A DNA stretch of 64,000 bases from positions 62,001-126,000 of the forward strand of contig NZ_MAGO01000008.1 of the NCBI RefSeq assembly GCF_001687335.1, written 5' to 3'. The stretch is from Dissulfuribacter thermophilus. GTDB lineage: Bacteria > Desulfobacterota > Dissulfuribacteria > Dissulfuribacterales > Dissulfuribacteraceae. The notes beneath the pieces are model-generated. The model made no database searches. It was not told where the DNA came from and saw only the letters and a program-made list of their open reading frames with translations. Shown here piece by piece: positions 1-8,388 of the stretch (position 1 is the stretch's first letter; each line of letters starts with the position of its first letter). The position numbers and the translations under genes are program-made.

Positions 1-86
1 ATCTCTTTTCTATCTCCTGCTTAACCCAGTTACTCTGAGTTAAAGCCAGCTTACTCTTTCTCGTTCCAAGGCGAAGTATCAATTCT

Positions 87-314
87 CTATCCTCCGCACG
101 AGCTACAACTAGAACTGGTGCAACCACTACAGCTACTTGATGCCTTCTTTCCAGTCCCTACAAACTGGGTACCAGATTTAAAAGCAAAACACGACATCTT
201 TTTTGTGCATTTTTTCGAAGAGCACTTGGGACATGCCACATCCTTTTTTGATCCAAGTACGAGCTCTTCAAACTCTTCACCGCACTCCTCGCAGACAAAT
301 TCATAAATTGGCAT
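87..314 (-). CDS. FmdB-family zinc ribbon protein
   Basis: A 75-residue protein starting MPIYEFVCEECGEEFEEL, the standard opening of the FmdB/CxxC zinc ribbon family. Two CxxC knuckles (CEEC near residue 8 and CPKC near residue 28) would bind one zinc. The C-terminal third is rich in Ser, Cys and Gly, with further Cys-Ser-Gly-Cys clusters, as in many family members. Its start has a strong AGGAGG ribosome site. FmdB was named as a putative regulator of formamidase/amidase genes, but for most members no function is established. No partner gene is adjacent, so its role here is unknown. Confidence 0.85.
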   Translation of the reverse strand: MPIYEFVCEECGEEFEELVLGSKKDVACPKCSSKKCTKKMSCFAFKSGTQFVGTGKKASSSCSGCTSSSCSSCGG

Positions 315-327
315 CTTGTCCTCCTAA

Positions 328-342
328 ATCGTTATAAACGAT
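328..342. promoter_or_regulatory. Small palindrome upstream of the FmdB-like gene
   Basis: ATCGTT-ATA-AACGAT is a perfect 6-bp inverted repeat lying 14 bases before the start of the FmdB-like gene and just outside its Shine-Dalgarno. It could be an operator or chance in AT-rich DNA. Seen in sequence only. Confidence 0.25.
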
Positions 343-459
343 AAATATTAAGCGTTAAGTATTATGAGAGATCTAATTTTCTCTACTGAGAGTGTCTATT
401 TTAGTCATATACGTGCAGCTAAAATAACACCTTTTCATTAGATAGGGAAGTGAAAATAC

Positions 460-1404
460 TTATAAGGTCACTAGTTCTTCCATGATCATTGCTGCAAGTA
501 GCGGGATCATAATCTCATGGTGTCCTGTAAAGTTAAATCCGCGGCCACCACAAAGAGTTGGGCGGTGGACTACATTGGTCATTGGTCTATAGTGACGAAT
601 AAAATCGAAATTGGCAGTGACAATCCTTTCCACCCTATGCCCTAGATTTCTAACAAGGGTCAAGGCCTTTAAAAACACCTCTGGTAGGAGGACCGCTGAA
701 CCAACATTTGCAAATACCCCACCTTCTAGCTGGGCTATGAGTGCTGCAAATCGCCTAAAATCCATGTGACTAGCTGCTCCGATGGCTGCGCCATCACAAG
801 ACGGATGTATATGAACAATGTCTGTTCCCATGGCAACATGGACAGTAAGCGGAATATTGAATTTATAGGCGTTATAGGCAATGCTAAGCTCTTTGTACGG
901 ATAATCCCCTTGGTAAAGGGCCTTTCCAACGGCTTCACCAAGGCCAAGTCCTGACTCATGCGCAAAACGTGCGCATTCATTCAAAAATTCTCCTGTCTCC
1001 CTGGCATTCCCAAAGTCTCCATGGCCAAGGGATGCTTGGACATCTTCAGAGGTCTTTCCCGCAGCTGCAAGTTCAAAATCGTGGACGAGACATGCCCCAT
1101 TTTGGGCGATTGCCGTAATAATGCCCTTTTCCATTAGGGAAATAATGATTGGATTTAGGCCAACTTTTATGACATGTGCCCCCATTGCAAGGATAAAATG
1201 CCTGCGCTCCTTTCTCGCCTGGGCTACAGCCTTGCTAAATTCCCTCAAATCCTTTGAAGCCAGCATGTTGGGAAGCGTTTCTAAAAACTCCTTGAAGCTC
1301 ATCCCCCCTTTAGGAGGCTTTGAGAAATCACCAATTTCCACCTTGCTTGGCCTATCATAGAGGGAAGTAGTCCTGAGTCTACTAAGGTCTATTGGTTTGA
1401 TCAC
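460..1404 (-). CDS. Deoxyhypusine synthase-like protein
   Basis: A 314-residue protein resembling the NAD-binding fold of deoxyhypusine synthases: residues about 70-125 carry MGAHVIKVGLNPIIISLMEKG, then AIAQNGACLVHDFELA and GKTSEDV, which parallel the G-A-x-x-I-K-x-G-L-x-P, NGA-x-x-HD-x-E and G-x-TSEDV blocks of the family. I do not see the C-terminal active-site lysine block (GSDEAVSWGK) of true deoxyhypusine synthase, and bacteria lack eIF5A, so a different reaction is likely. Its start overlaps the stop of the GmhA-like gene by one base, so the two are co-translated. The function is not known to me. Confidence 0.6.
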   Translation of the reverse strand: MIKPIDLSRLRTTSLYDRPSKVEIGDFSKPPKGGMSFKEFLETLPNMLASKDLREFSKAVAQARKERRHFILAMGAHVIKVGLNPIIISLMEKGIITAIAQNGACLVHDFELAAAGKTSEDVQASLGHGDFGNARETGEFLNECARFAHESGLGLGEAVGKALYQGDYPYKELSIAYNAYKFNIPLTVHVAMGTDIVHIHPSCDGAAIGAASHMDFRRFAALIAQLEGGVFANVGSAVLLPEVFLKALTLVRNLGHRVERIVTANFDFIRHYRPMTNVVHRPTLCGGRGFNFTGHHEIMIPLLAAMIMEELVTL

Positions 1405-1988
1405 TATTCCTCTCCAAACAGCATTTGCTCCACTATATCGCAGAAAAGGTGCTCTAGAAAAAGGTGGACCTCCTGAATCCTAGGGGTCTCTGTACTTGGA
1501 ACGGCTATTACAAGATCAAATTCATCTTCCATCGCCTTTCCACCTGCCCCAGCCAATAGGGCAGTATACGCCCCACGGGCCTTTGCTGCCTTAAGACCAT
1601 GGATCACATTGGGACTCTGGCCACTTGTACTGATTCCAAGGACTATATCATTTGAAGTTGTAAGCGCCTCTATCTGTTTTTTAAAAATATCATTGAAATC
1701 ATAATCATTTCCAATACTTGTAAGCACACTTGTATCAGTGGTTAGGGCAATTGCAGGAAGAGGAGATCTATCTAGCCTAAACCTATTAACAAACTCCGCT
1801 GCCAAATGCTGAGCATCTGCAGCACTTCCTCCATTTCCAAATGTAAGGAGCTTCCCTCCCCTTCTAAAAGAATTAACGTACGCCTTTCCCAGCTCAATAA
1901 CCTTCTGGGCCTCCCCATTAAATGTGCGGTTGATGATTTCTATCAATGCATCTCTGGAATTATTTAAGAGATCTCGTTTCCAACTCAT
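1404..1988 (-). CDS. gmhA: SIS-domain phosphoheptose isomerase (GmhA/DiaA family)
   Basis: A 194-residue single-domain SIS protein. Residues about 50-70 read GNGGSAADAQHLAAEFVNRF, the sugar-phosphate binding and zinc-ligand region of GmhA. A Ser/Thr-rich phosphate loop (GISTSGQSPNV) and the C-terminal QEVHLFLEHLFCDIVE helix follow. GmhA converts sedoheptulose 7-phosphate to glycero-manno-heptose 7-phosphate for the LPS core, consistent with the LPS genes elsewhere in the window. DiaA, a replication regulator, shares the fold and cannot be fully excluded. It overlaps the upstream flavoprotein gene by 4 bases and the downstream DHS-like gene by one, implying a three-gene transcript. Confidence 0.85.
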   Translation of the reverse strand: MSWKRDLLNNSRDALIEIINRTFNGEAQKVIELGKAYVNSFRRGGKLLTFGNGGSAADAQHLAAEFVNRFRLDRSPLPAIALTTDTSVLTSIGNDYDFNDIFKKQIEALTTSNDIVLGISTSGQSPNVIHGLKAAKARGAYTALLAGAGGKAMEDEFDLVIAVPSTETPRIQEVHLFLEHLFCDIVEQMLFGEE

Positions 1989-2587
1989 GGTGTTTCCACT
2001 CCAAGCTCTGATAAATCTTCATTTTTTGCCAAGCGCATACCAAGGACTCTTGCCTCTTCAAGGACTTCTTTACGTTGTCTTATTTCACCTTTTTTCTCTA
2101 TTTTCCTGTAAAGAAAGGCCCTTTCAAAGGGACAATCAATGGCATCAAAGAAGTATTTCATAACCATTAGTACTCCATCAAAGAGCTTTTTCCCCTTTGT
2201 TGCCCCAATAGAGACAAAGATCCCCCTCCTATGAGGATTGGCTAAACGTTTTTTCAAAACATATTTTCTAATCCAAAGGGCCTGAGACCTTTCAACCAAA
2301 GCCTGAGTCCTAGACGATACATTGTAAAAAAATACCGGAGAGGCCACAATTATAACATTTGCTTCATCGAGCTTCCTATAAATGTCTCTCATATCGTCAT
2401 TGAGGACACACACCCCTGTCAAATCACATCCCCCACATTCTATACATGGGGTTATGTCAATCCCATAGAGGTTTATCTTCTCTATTGAGGCGCCATTGGC
2501 CTCTGCAGCACTTAAAACCTCCTTGAGATAGATGTCCGTATTGCCTCCAAACCGTGGAGACCCCATAAATGCAAGGAGTCTTTTCAC
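1985..2587 (-). CDS. Iron-sulfur flavoprotein / NAD(P)H-dependent FMN reductase family
   Basis: A 200-residue flavodoxin-like protein. The N-terminus (MGSPRFGGNTD) is the FMN phosphate-binding loop. At about residues 49-61 it has C-x2-C-x2-C-x5-C (PCIECGGCDLTGVC), the compact cluster motif of archaeal and anaerobe iron-sulfur flavoproteins that bind one [4Fe-4S]. VIIVASPVFFYNVSSRTQA is the usual second flavin-contact block. Such proteins shuttle electrons from ferredoxin to small acceptors, including oxygen species. It is first of a leftward set with gmhA and the DHS-like gene (4-base overlap with gmhA), though no functional link to them is evident. Confidence 0.8.
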   Translation of the reverse strand: MKRLLAFMGSPRFGGNTDIYLKEVLSAAEANGASIEKINLYGIDITPCIECGGCDLTGVCVLNDDMRDIYRKLDEANVIIVASPVFFYNVSSRTQALVERSQALWIRKYVLKKRLANPHRRGIFVSIGATKGKKLFDGVLMVMKYFFDAIDCPFERAFLYRKIEKKGEIRQRKEVLEEARVLGMRLAKNEDLSELGVETP

Positions 2588-2731
2588 TATTCTTTTGGCC
2601 TCCCTTTACAAAAACAGTCCTAAATCCAAATCAGACTAAACGCCTCACATACCTAAAGCATATCATCAAATGTTTAAAGTCTAAAATCCCTTTTTTCGAT
2701 ATCAAAATTGGGGGTAAAATACTTTTGGAAA

Positions 2732-3316
2732 ATGAAAGACAAAAAGGATATTCCCACACACCATCTCATCTATGGCACCTTAAAGGATTTCATCACTGGA
2801 GATGAAATCCTAGACACAGACGACGAACGTTTTCGGCAGGCCATAGCACGATTGTTAGTAGAGAAAAAAGGCTGGTCACGGCATGACATAACTCCACGAA
2901 AAAAGATTGAAACACTCTTTGCCGGAAATTTCGTGGTCTCAACTATTGATTTTTTCGTCCAATATGAAGGCACCCCTTTTATGATCGTACGATATGGCCC
3001 AGGGTCAATCGTCACAAGAGAGAGACCGGCCATTGCGGCGGCAAGGGTGCTTTTACCAGACACCAGGATTCCATTGGCAGTTGTAACCAATGGGCAAGAT
3101 GCGGTCATCTTGGAAACACAAAGGGGCAAGAAGATAGGCGAAGGCCTTGAGGCCATCCCTGAAAAATCAGAGGCAAAGGAGCTCTTAAGCACCTATTGGC
3201 CTGAACCTTTTCCAGAGGAAAAAAGAGAAAGGGAACTTAGGATCTTAAATGCCTATGACGTAGAGGTCTGTTGCGCCGGGGCTCCATGTCCCCTGCCAGG
3301 AGCACCAGAGGGTTAA
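2732..3316 (+). CDS. Orphan type I restriction R-protein N-terminal domain (HSDR_N) protein
   Basis: About 194 residues, matching the stand-alone HSDR_N nuclease-like domain: after a helical N-terminus (FRQAIARLLVEKKGWSRHDI) come VSTIDFFVQYEGTPFMIVRYG and the PLAVVTNGQDAVIL block, the positions of the D...E/QxK nuclease core. The usual catalytic E-x-K after the Asp appears changed to MIVRYG, so activity is doubtful. There is no helicase domain and no hsdM or hsdS nearby; such orphans are common in Desulfobacterota with no known role. I prefer ATG 2732 to an in-frame TTG at 2708; neither has a strong ribosome site. Its stop codon touches the stop of the convergent radical SAM gene. Confidence 0.65.
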   Translation: MKDKKDIPTHHLIYGTLKDFITGDEILDTDDERFRQAIARLLVEKKGWSRHDITPRKKIETLFAGNFVVSTIDFFVQYEGTPFMIVRYGPGSIVTRERPAIAAARVLLPDTRIPLAVVTNGQDAVILETQRGKKIGEGLEAIPEKSEAKELLSTYWPEPFPEEKRERELRILNAYDVEVCCAGAPCPLPGAPEG

Positions 3317-4525
3317 CTAAAGAAAAGGTACCAAGATATACATGAATAACGGGATCTTGGAGACTGATTTTAAGTCAAGGACCGTTCTTTTTATCCTTCC
3401 AAAGCCCCAATTGCTCCCTACCATAGGCGAGACGAAAACATAGCCTTTTCCCATATAGTTGGCGGTTGATAGCCATTTTAAAAGGAATTTGAGGTGATTA
3501 GCGCCTGTGTGTTCACCGAGCAAGAAGTTGACGCCAATTTCAATTTTTTTTGTTTCACTGTGAATTTGATTAATTTTATTAAGTGCAGACTGTGCATCTG
3601 ACAATTTGAAGGGCCGTCCAATGATTTCCAATGTTTCCTCGTCTAGTGATTCAATACCAACATTTATGTGTATTCTATCAAAAGGGAGTCCATCCAACTG
3701 TCTGAATTCAGAAAGGCTCTTTTCCAAAATAGAGGTAGGACTTCCAAAGAGAAATAACCTCTTTTCCTTAAAAAAGCATCCATCTTTTCCAAATTCGCCA
3801 AAGGCAGTGGCTGCTGTATTGGCCAGTAGATCTATATGGACTGACAAGGCATCGTTTTGCCCCAAAAATATAGATGAAAAATTGACTGCCTCTGGCCCGA
3901 ACCAGGATTTGGTCTCTCTTATGGATTGGCGGACTTCGGTATATGAGCGTTGCCTAAATTCGCTGCCAGTCTTGACGCAGCAGAATTTACAGTTTGCCCT
4001 ACAGCCTTCCGAGACTATTACTGGCCACACCTCATAGTCTACGAATATTGTCTCTGGAGGAATGACCGGTATGGTAGCCTTTAATATATTTCTGAGCTCA
4101 AAGGCCATTTTGGAAAGTCCTCTCGTGTCTAACACACTCGTCCCATTTACAGTTGGTGAAGAGGACTTCGTCCAATTATCCCAATGGCGTAAGGCCTTAT
4201 TGAGCAAGGCCTTTTCATGGCTATATTCTGCAAGCTGTCCGAGATCCAGTGCTACAGGCACATAATGCCTTCCACACAGACTATATGCCTCTGAGTATAA
4301 TGATCCGTCGTAATACAGCCACTTTCCACCTATGGTCTGCCTGAATAGATAGCCGGCCTCAAAAATATTTGAAGCCGACTCAATGAAAATCCATTTTAGT
4401 CTACCAGCCAGATCTAAGATGTATCTAATACCATCTTCAACACATTCATGATAAATGCCCCGAAATACTACATGAGAATAGGAATCAAAGTCTGATCTAC
4501 CCTTACGGTTTGAAAATACCTTCAC
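3317..4525 (-). CDS. Radical SAM protein of unknown substrate
   Basis: A 402-residue protein with the radical SAM cluster motif C-x3-C-x2-C (GCRANCKFC) near residue 175, followed by a TIM-barrel-like section including NVGIESLDEETLEIIGRP, the family segment after strand 5. The N-terminal 150 residues carry no domain I recognise. There is no B12-binding or SPASM cysteine cluster. The C-terminus ends in a hydrophobic stretch (IPLFMYILVPFL) immediately at the stop. A cupin gene is 19 bases upstream on the same strand and may be co-transcribed. Substrate unknown. Confidence 0.75.
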   Translation of the reverse strand: MKVFSNRKGRSDFDSYSHVVFRGIYHECVEDGIRYILDLAGRLKWIFIESASNIFEAGYLFRQTIGGKWLYYDGSLYSEAYSLCGRHYVPVALDLGQLAEYSHEKALLNKALRHWDNWTKSSSPTVNGTSVLDTRGLSKMAFELRNILKATIPVIPPETIFVDYEVWPVIVSEGCRANCKFCCVKTGSEFRQRSYTEVRQSIRETKSWFGPEAVNFSSIFLGQNDALSVHIDLLANTAATAFGEFGKDGCFFKEKRLFLFGSPTSILEKSLSEFRQLDGLPFDRIHINVGIESLDEETLEIIGRPFKLSDAQSALNKINQIHSETKKIEIGVNFLLGEHTGANHLKFLLKWLSTANYMGKGYVFVSPMVGSNWGFGRIKRTVLDLKSVSKIPLFMYILVPFL

Positions 4526-4544
4526 TTAATAAGAGCTTGAGGCC

Positions 4545-4886
4545 CTAAAAAAGTGGTGGAACGTGGACTATAAATAGTTTTAACACCTGGTTTCCGGTAT
4601 TTTTCACTCCGTGTTCTTCACCTGATGGAACCAGTATATAGTCTCCTTCTGATATAGCCTGCCACTCGCCATTTACAAAGGCCTGGCCCTCTCCTGAAAG
4701 AACATAAATGGAGTCTGCTTGGGTTTCATGAATATGAATAGGTATCTCAATACCCGGCTCAATTTCGAGCATTGAAACACTAAGTCCCTGGTCCTGGGCT
4801 TTATCAATTAATGGCAGGAATCCCACTCCTTTAAAACGCGGATGAGGTTTAAATTCCATAGAATCCTTTTTAAAAAAATATGCCAT
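4545..4886 (-). CDS. Cupin-domain protein
   Basis: A 113-residue single cupin. Motif 1 is IPIHIHETQADSIYVLSGEG (two His, one Gln/Asp and the Gly) and motif 2 is YILVPSGEEHGVKNTG with the third His. These residues would bind one metal. Small stand-alone cupins act as sugar-binding, dioxygenase or isomerase proteins, and the sequence alone does not say which. It lies just upstream of the radical SAM gene on the same strand. Confidence 0.8.
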   Translation of the reverse strand: MAYFFKKDSMEFKPHPRFKGVGFLPLIDKAQDQGLSVSMLEIEPGIEIPIHIHETQADSIYVLSGEGQAFVNGEWQAISEGDYILVPSGEEHGVKNTGNQVLKLFIVHVPPLF

Positions 4887-5083
4887 GTCAAAGACCTCCT
4901 TAATGCGATTCTTAATGATTTAATGCGACCGATTAGAGTATAATATCTAGCATATTATTCAAAATAATGCACTTATAATCCAGAATAAAAGGATAATTAA
5001 AAAAATCACAATTTATCTTAACTATAATTTAAATTGATGTCTCACCCAAACAGTGAACAAGACTTTCGTGTTAAGGAAAAAGA

Positions 5084-8080
5084 CTACTTCTTGACTAGGT
5101 TAGTAAATTCCTCAGCAGGGATTGGTGGGCTAAAGAGATAGCCTTGAACCATATCGCAATTGAGTCTTTTTAAGAACTCAAGTTGTTCTTCAGTCTCCAC
5201 TCCCTCAGCCACTGTTTCCAGCCTTAGACTCTTTGCAAGGGAAATTATGGCCGTGGTGATGGCCTTGCTATCCTGCTTGTCAGGAATTCCCATTACAAAA
5301 GACCTATCGATCTTTAATTCGTCTATGGGAAATTGTTTCAAGTAATAGAGAGACGAATAGCCAGTGCCGAAATCATCCATGGACAATCTAATCCCAATCT
5401 CTTTAAATCGTCTTAACAGTGATATGGCATTCTCTTCGTCGTCCATAACCACACCTTCTGTTATCTCCAGAGCAATACAATCAGCAGGAATACCATTTGA
5501 GCTAACGACCCTGTGTATCTTTTTAACGAGTTCCTTATCCCTAAACTGCCGTGGTGAAAGGTTTATTGCCACATGTATGTCTATACCCTGTTGTCTCCAT
5601 AATCTTACCTGGCTACAGACCTTTTCGAGCACCCATTCACCAATTGATATTATGAGGCCTGTTTCCTCAGCAATTGAAATGAATTCACCAGGAGAAACAA
5701 GATCGCCCTGGTCATTTTGCCATCTAATGAGGGCTTCTGCCCCCTCAATCCTTCCAGATTTGATGTTGATCTTTGGCTGAAAAAATATTCGAAACTCCTC
5801 ATTTTCCAGTGCCTTATGGAGTTTTTCTTCGAGCTGAATCCGTCTTTTGATCTTTTCATTCATCTGTGGAGTAAATATATGGAGGGCATTTTTCCCATGC
5901 TCTTTTGATTTATACATGGCAATTTCGGCATTTTTTATTAGCTCTTCAGCTTCTCTCCCGTCATATGGAAAAAACGTTACCCCCATACTAATGGTCAATC
6001 GAATATTGTGATCTCCAATCCTAAAGGGGTTGGCCATAGCCTCTAATATTTTCTTTGATAGATTCAACACATCTTCGTTATTTGAAAGTGAATCCAAGAA
6101 TACGGCAAACTCATCTCCACCAAGGCGGGCTACAGTATCACTTCTTCCAATACATTTTGTGAGGCGCCTGGCCATTTCCTGGAGTATCTTGTCGCCTACA
6201 TTGTAACCTATGCCCTCATTTATGAGCCTAAAGTCGTCTATATCAAATAAAAGGATAGCCAGTTTTTCATTGTGACTCTGTGCATGCCTAACTGCCAAGT
6301 TCAACCTGTCTGTAAAAAGTTGCCTGTTCGCTAGACCAGTAAGAGCATCATAATTTATCTGAAAATCTAGGGACTCTCGCATCTCTTTTATCTCTGAAAT
6401 ATCGTGAAAGAGTGCAATGTAATTAGTGATCTCCCCGTTTGAATCCTTTATGGCTGTAATGGTCAGATGTTCTGGATAGGCTTGACCGTTTTTGCGCCTG
6501 TTCCATATTTCCCCACTCCACTGGCCTTTTTCTAGAATGTCATCCCACATCTTCTTATAAAATTCTGGGCTATGCCTGTCAGACTTGAGGATCCGAGGAT
6601 TCTTTCCAATCACTTCTTCTGGGCTATAACCAGTAATCCTGGAAAAGGCTGGATTCACCATTAAAATGGTTCCATGTTTATCTGTTATGGTGATACCTTC
6701 TATACTGTTTTCAAATATTTTCGTAGCAAGTTCTAACTGCTTTTCATTATGTCTAAGGGCTGTAACATCTTGAATAGTACCAGTTATATATTGGGATCCT
6801 CCTTCAATAGAAGGTGAAAAGACAAGTTCACAATGGATCTGTTTGACTTGAACGTGTCCAATTGGTTTTATCTTTAAATCCAGACTTAAAGGCTCTCTTT
6901 TTTCCCAAACTCTATGAATAGCTTCAAGAAAGGTCTTTCTATCTTTTTCGCAGATAATTTCTAAAAACTCATCTAGTTTTATCTCCGGATCTGTGGTCTC
7001 TTTACCAATGAGCCTCAATAGTCCTTCTGAACATATTATGCGCCCTGTATCTGGATTGAGTTCAAAACTCCCTAACCTTGCAAGTCGCTGTGCATTTACT
7101 AGATGAGTTTTGCTGCGCTTCAGGGCATCTTCCATATGTTTTCTATTAATTTCATAAGAAAGAATCTGTCCGAGCACCTTTGATAGAGTCTCGAGGAACT
7201 TCAGCTCTTCATCATTTTTTTTGTGACCGGCTTGAAAATAAAGGCAGAGTACACCTAGTAATTCACCTTTAAATTCAATGGGAACTACATAATGACCATG
7301 ATCAGGCATGGTTGAATGCCTGATATCGTGCTCTTTGGTGATGTGATCGCAAAAAATAATCTCCCGTTTTAAAGCGGCCTGTCCACAAATACACTTTCCG
7401 AGTTCAATTTCTTCACATATGTGCTGGAGCTTTTCTTCAAGGTCCTTGTGGACAAAGAGCTTTAATGATCTACTCTTGTGATCATATAAAAAGATGGCCC
7501 CTTTTGACTCAAAAGATAGCCACGGAATAGTAAATATCGTCTTCAAGATCCTTTTCATCCGCTCTTTAAGAGGCATGTTTTCCCAGGCCAGGGAAAGAAT
7601 GGCATTTATTACCTCTAAATGGCGACCTTGACTCTTAAGCGAATCTTGAGCTCTGATTAGTTCAGTAACATCTCGGCCAAATACCACCAGGCCTTTTCTA
7701 GAGCCATCTGGATTAAAGATTGGAATTTTGTAGACGTCGAATACCAGTGTTTCCCCATCTGGACAGGAAATGTATTCTTGACTTCGTGTAAGCTTACCCC
7801 TTTTCCAGGCTATTTCGTCAATCTTCTCAGAGGTCAAAAATGCATCTTTAAAATGTGGTGAATATTGGGCCAGTTCTGAATCCCGTTTTCCTCTAAAATC
7901 AATGTTTTCAAGCCTAAAAAGACTCAAATAGGCTGAATTGGCCTCAAGCCATCGTCCTTCACCATCCTTAAAGCATACTACATCTGGTGTCGCCTCGAAC
8001 AGTGTCCGCAGTCTCTCCTCGCTTTGTCTAAACTTACTTAATTCACGCAGGATAGTGTCGAGATCTTTGATATCAGCCAT
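5084..8080 (-). CDS. PAS-GAF-PAS-PAS-GGDEF-EAL cyclic-di-GMP protein
   Basis: A 998-residue cytoplasmic signalling protein. Order: PAS about 20-140, GAF about 165-310, second PAS about 330-445, third PAS about 450-565, GGDEF about 575-735, EAL about 745-995. The cyclase signature GGDEF (residues 654-658) is intact, and the phosphodiesterase has EALIRW (about 782) and DDFGTGYSS, so both activities are possible. The product-inhibition RxxD site is not canonical: upstream of GGDEF the sequence is GRSD, with Gly where the Arg should be. No membrane segments are seen, so the ligand is probably intracellular (redox, haem or small molecule). It stands alone, divergent from the ruvB region. Confidence 0.92.
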   Translation of the reverse strand: MADIKDLDTILRELSKFRQSEERLRTLFEATPDVVCFKDGEGRWLEANSAYLSLFRLENIDFRGKRDSELAQYSPHFKDAFLTSEKIDEIAWKRGKLTRSQEYISCPDGETLVFDVYKIPIFNPDGSRKGLVVFGRDVTELIRAQDSLKSQGRHLEVINAILSLAWENMPLKERMKRILKTIFTIPWLSFESKGAIFLYDHKSRSLKLFVHKDLEEKLQHICEEIELGKCICGQAALKREIIFCDHITKEHDIRHSTMPDHGHYVVPIEFKGELLGVLCLYFQAGHKKNDEELKFLETLSKVLGQILSYEINRKHMEDALKRSKTHLVNAQRLARLGSFELNPDTGRIICSEGLLRLIGKETTDPEIKLDEFLEIICEKDRKTFLEAIHRVWEKREPLSLDLKIKPIGHVQVKQIHCELVFSPSIEGGSQYITGTIQDVTALRHNEKQLELATKIFENSIEGITITDKHGTILMVNPAFSRITGYSPEEVIGKNPRILKSDRHSPEFYKKMWDDILEKGQWSGEIWNRRKNGQAYPEHLTITAIKDSNGEITNYIALFHDISEIKEMRESLDFQINYDALTGLANRQLFTDRLNLAVRHAQSHNEKLAILLFDIDDFRLINEGIGYNVGDKILQEMARRLTKCIGRSDTVARLGGDEFAVFLDSLSNNEDVLNLSKKILEAMANPFRIGDHNIRLTISMGVTFFPYDGREAEELIKNAEIAMYKSKEHGKNALHIFTPQMNEKIKRRIQLEEKLHKALENEEFRIFFQPKINIKSGRIEGAEALIRWQNDQGDLVSPGEFISIAEETGLIISIGEWVLEKVCSQVRLWRQQGIDIHVAINLSPRQFRDKELVKKIHRVVSSNGIPADCIALEITEGVVMDDEENAISLLRRFKEIGIRLSMDDFGTGYSSLYYLKQFPIDELKIDRSFVMGIPDKQDSKAITTAIISLAKSLRLETVAEGVETEEQLEFLKRLNCDMVQGYLFSPPIPAEEFTNLVKK

Positions 8081-8181
8081 TTCTTCCTCTTCACATTATA
8101 TTAATAAGAAAATAAGAACAGTTTTTTCTATTATCTTTTCGGTGGTAGTCTACTCGCACTTGAGTATTTTTTTCCAACCCC

Positions 8182-8210
8182 TTGCCTTTTTCATATTAGA
8201 CATCTATAGT
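8182..8210 (+). promoter_or_regulatory. Sigma-70-type promoter upstream of the ruvB leader
   Basis: TTGCCT at 8182-8187, a 17-base spacer, then TATAGT at 8205-8210. A start at about G8217 would begin the transcript exactly at the outer stem of the folded leader described next, which supports both calls. Confidence 0.6.
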
Positions 8211-8216
8211 TTTTTT

Positions 8217-8337
8217 GTAAGCACTCACAGGGAACCCCATCTGAATTGTCGCAGAGTGCTTGACAACGTATAAGGAATACGTTGTGGTGCTCTCAACCTC
8301 GCATGTTGACTAACCTGCGAGCGCTTACAGATAGGGG
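8217..8337 (+). ncRNA. Candidate structured RNA or 5' leader of ruvB
   Basis: About 120 non-coding bases right after a good promoter. GTAAGC (8217-8222) can close on GCTTAC (8323-8328). Inside are a long hairpin with ACAACGTAT-aagga-ATACGTTGT (about 8263-8285), extended outward by GAG..GC against GC..CTC, and a second hairpin CTCGCA..TGCGAG (8298-8321) with inner GTT/AAC pairs. CCCCATCTG (8235-8243) is complementary to CAGATaGGGG (8328-8337) with one bulged A; this crosses the outer stem, so it would be a pseudoknot or an alternative fold. It matches no RNA class I recognise (not SRP RNA, tmRNA or a GEMM consensus). It may be a free small RNA or a regulatory leader of ruvB. Confidence 0.45.
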
Positions 8338-8388
8338 ATTTGCAAGAATATGACATTGCTACATCCTGTGAGAGGAACACATTTTTAG

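Noticed and set aside
8217-8337. Cyclic-di-GMP (GEMM) riboswitch, suggested by CACAGGGAACC next to a GGDEF gene
   Set aside because: The remaining conserved GEMM strings and the tetraloop/receptor are not present, and the RNA points away from the GGDEF gene.
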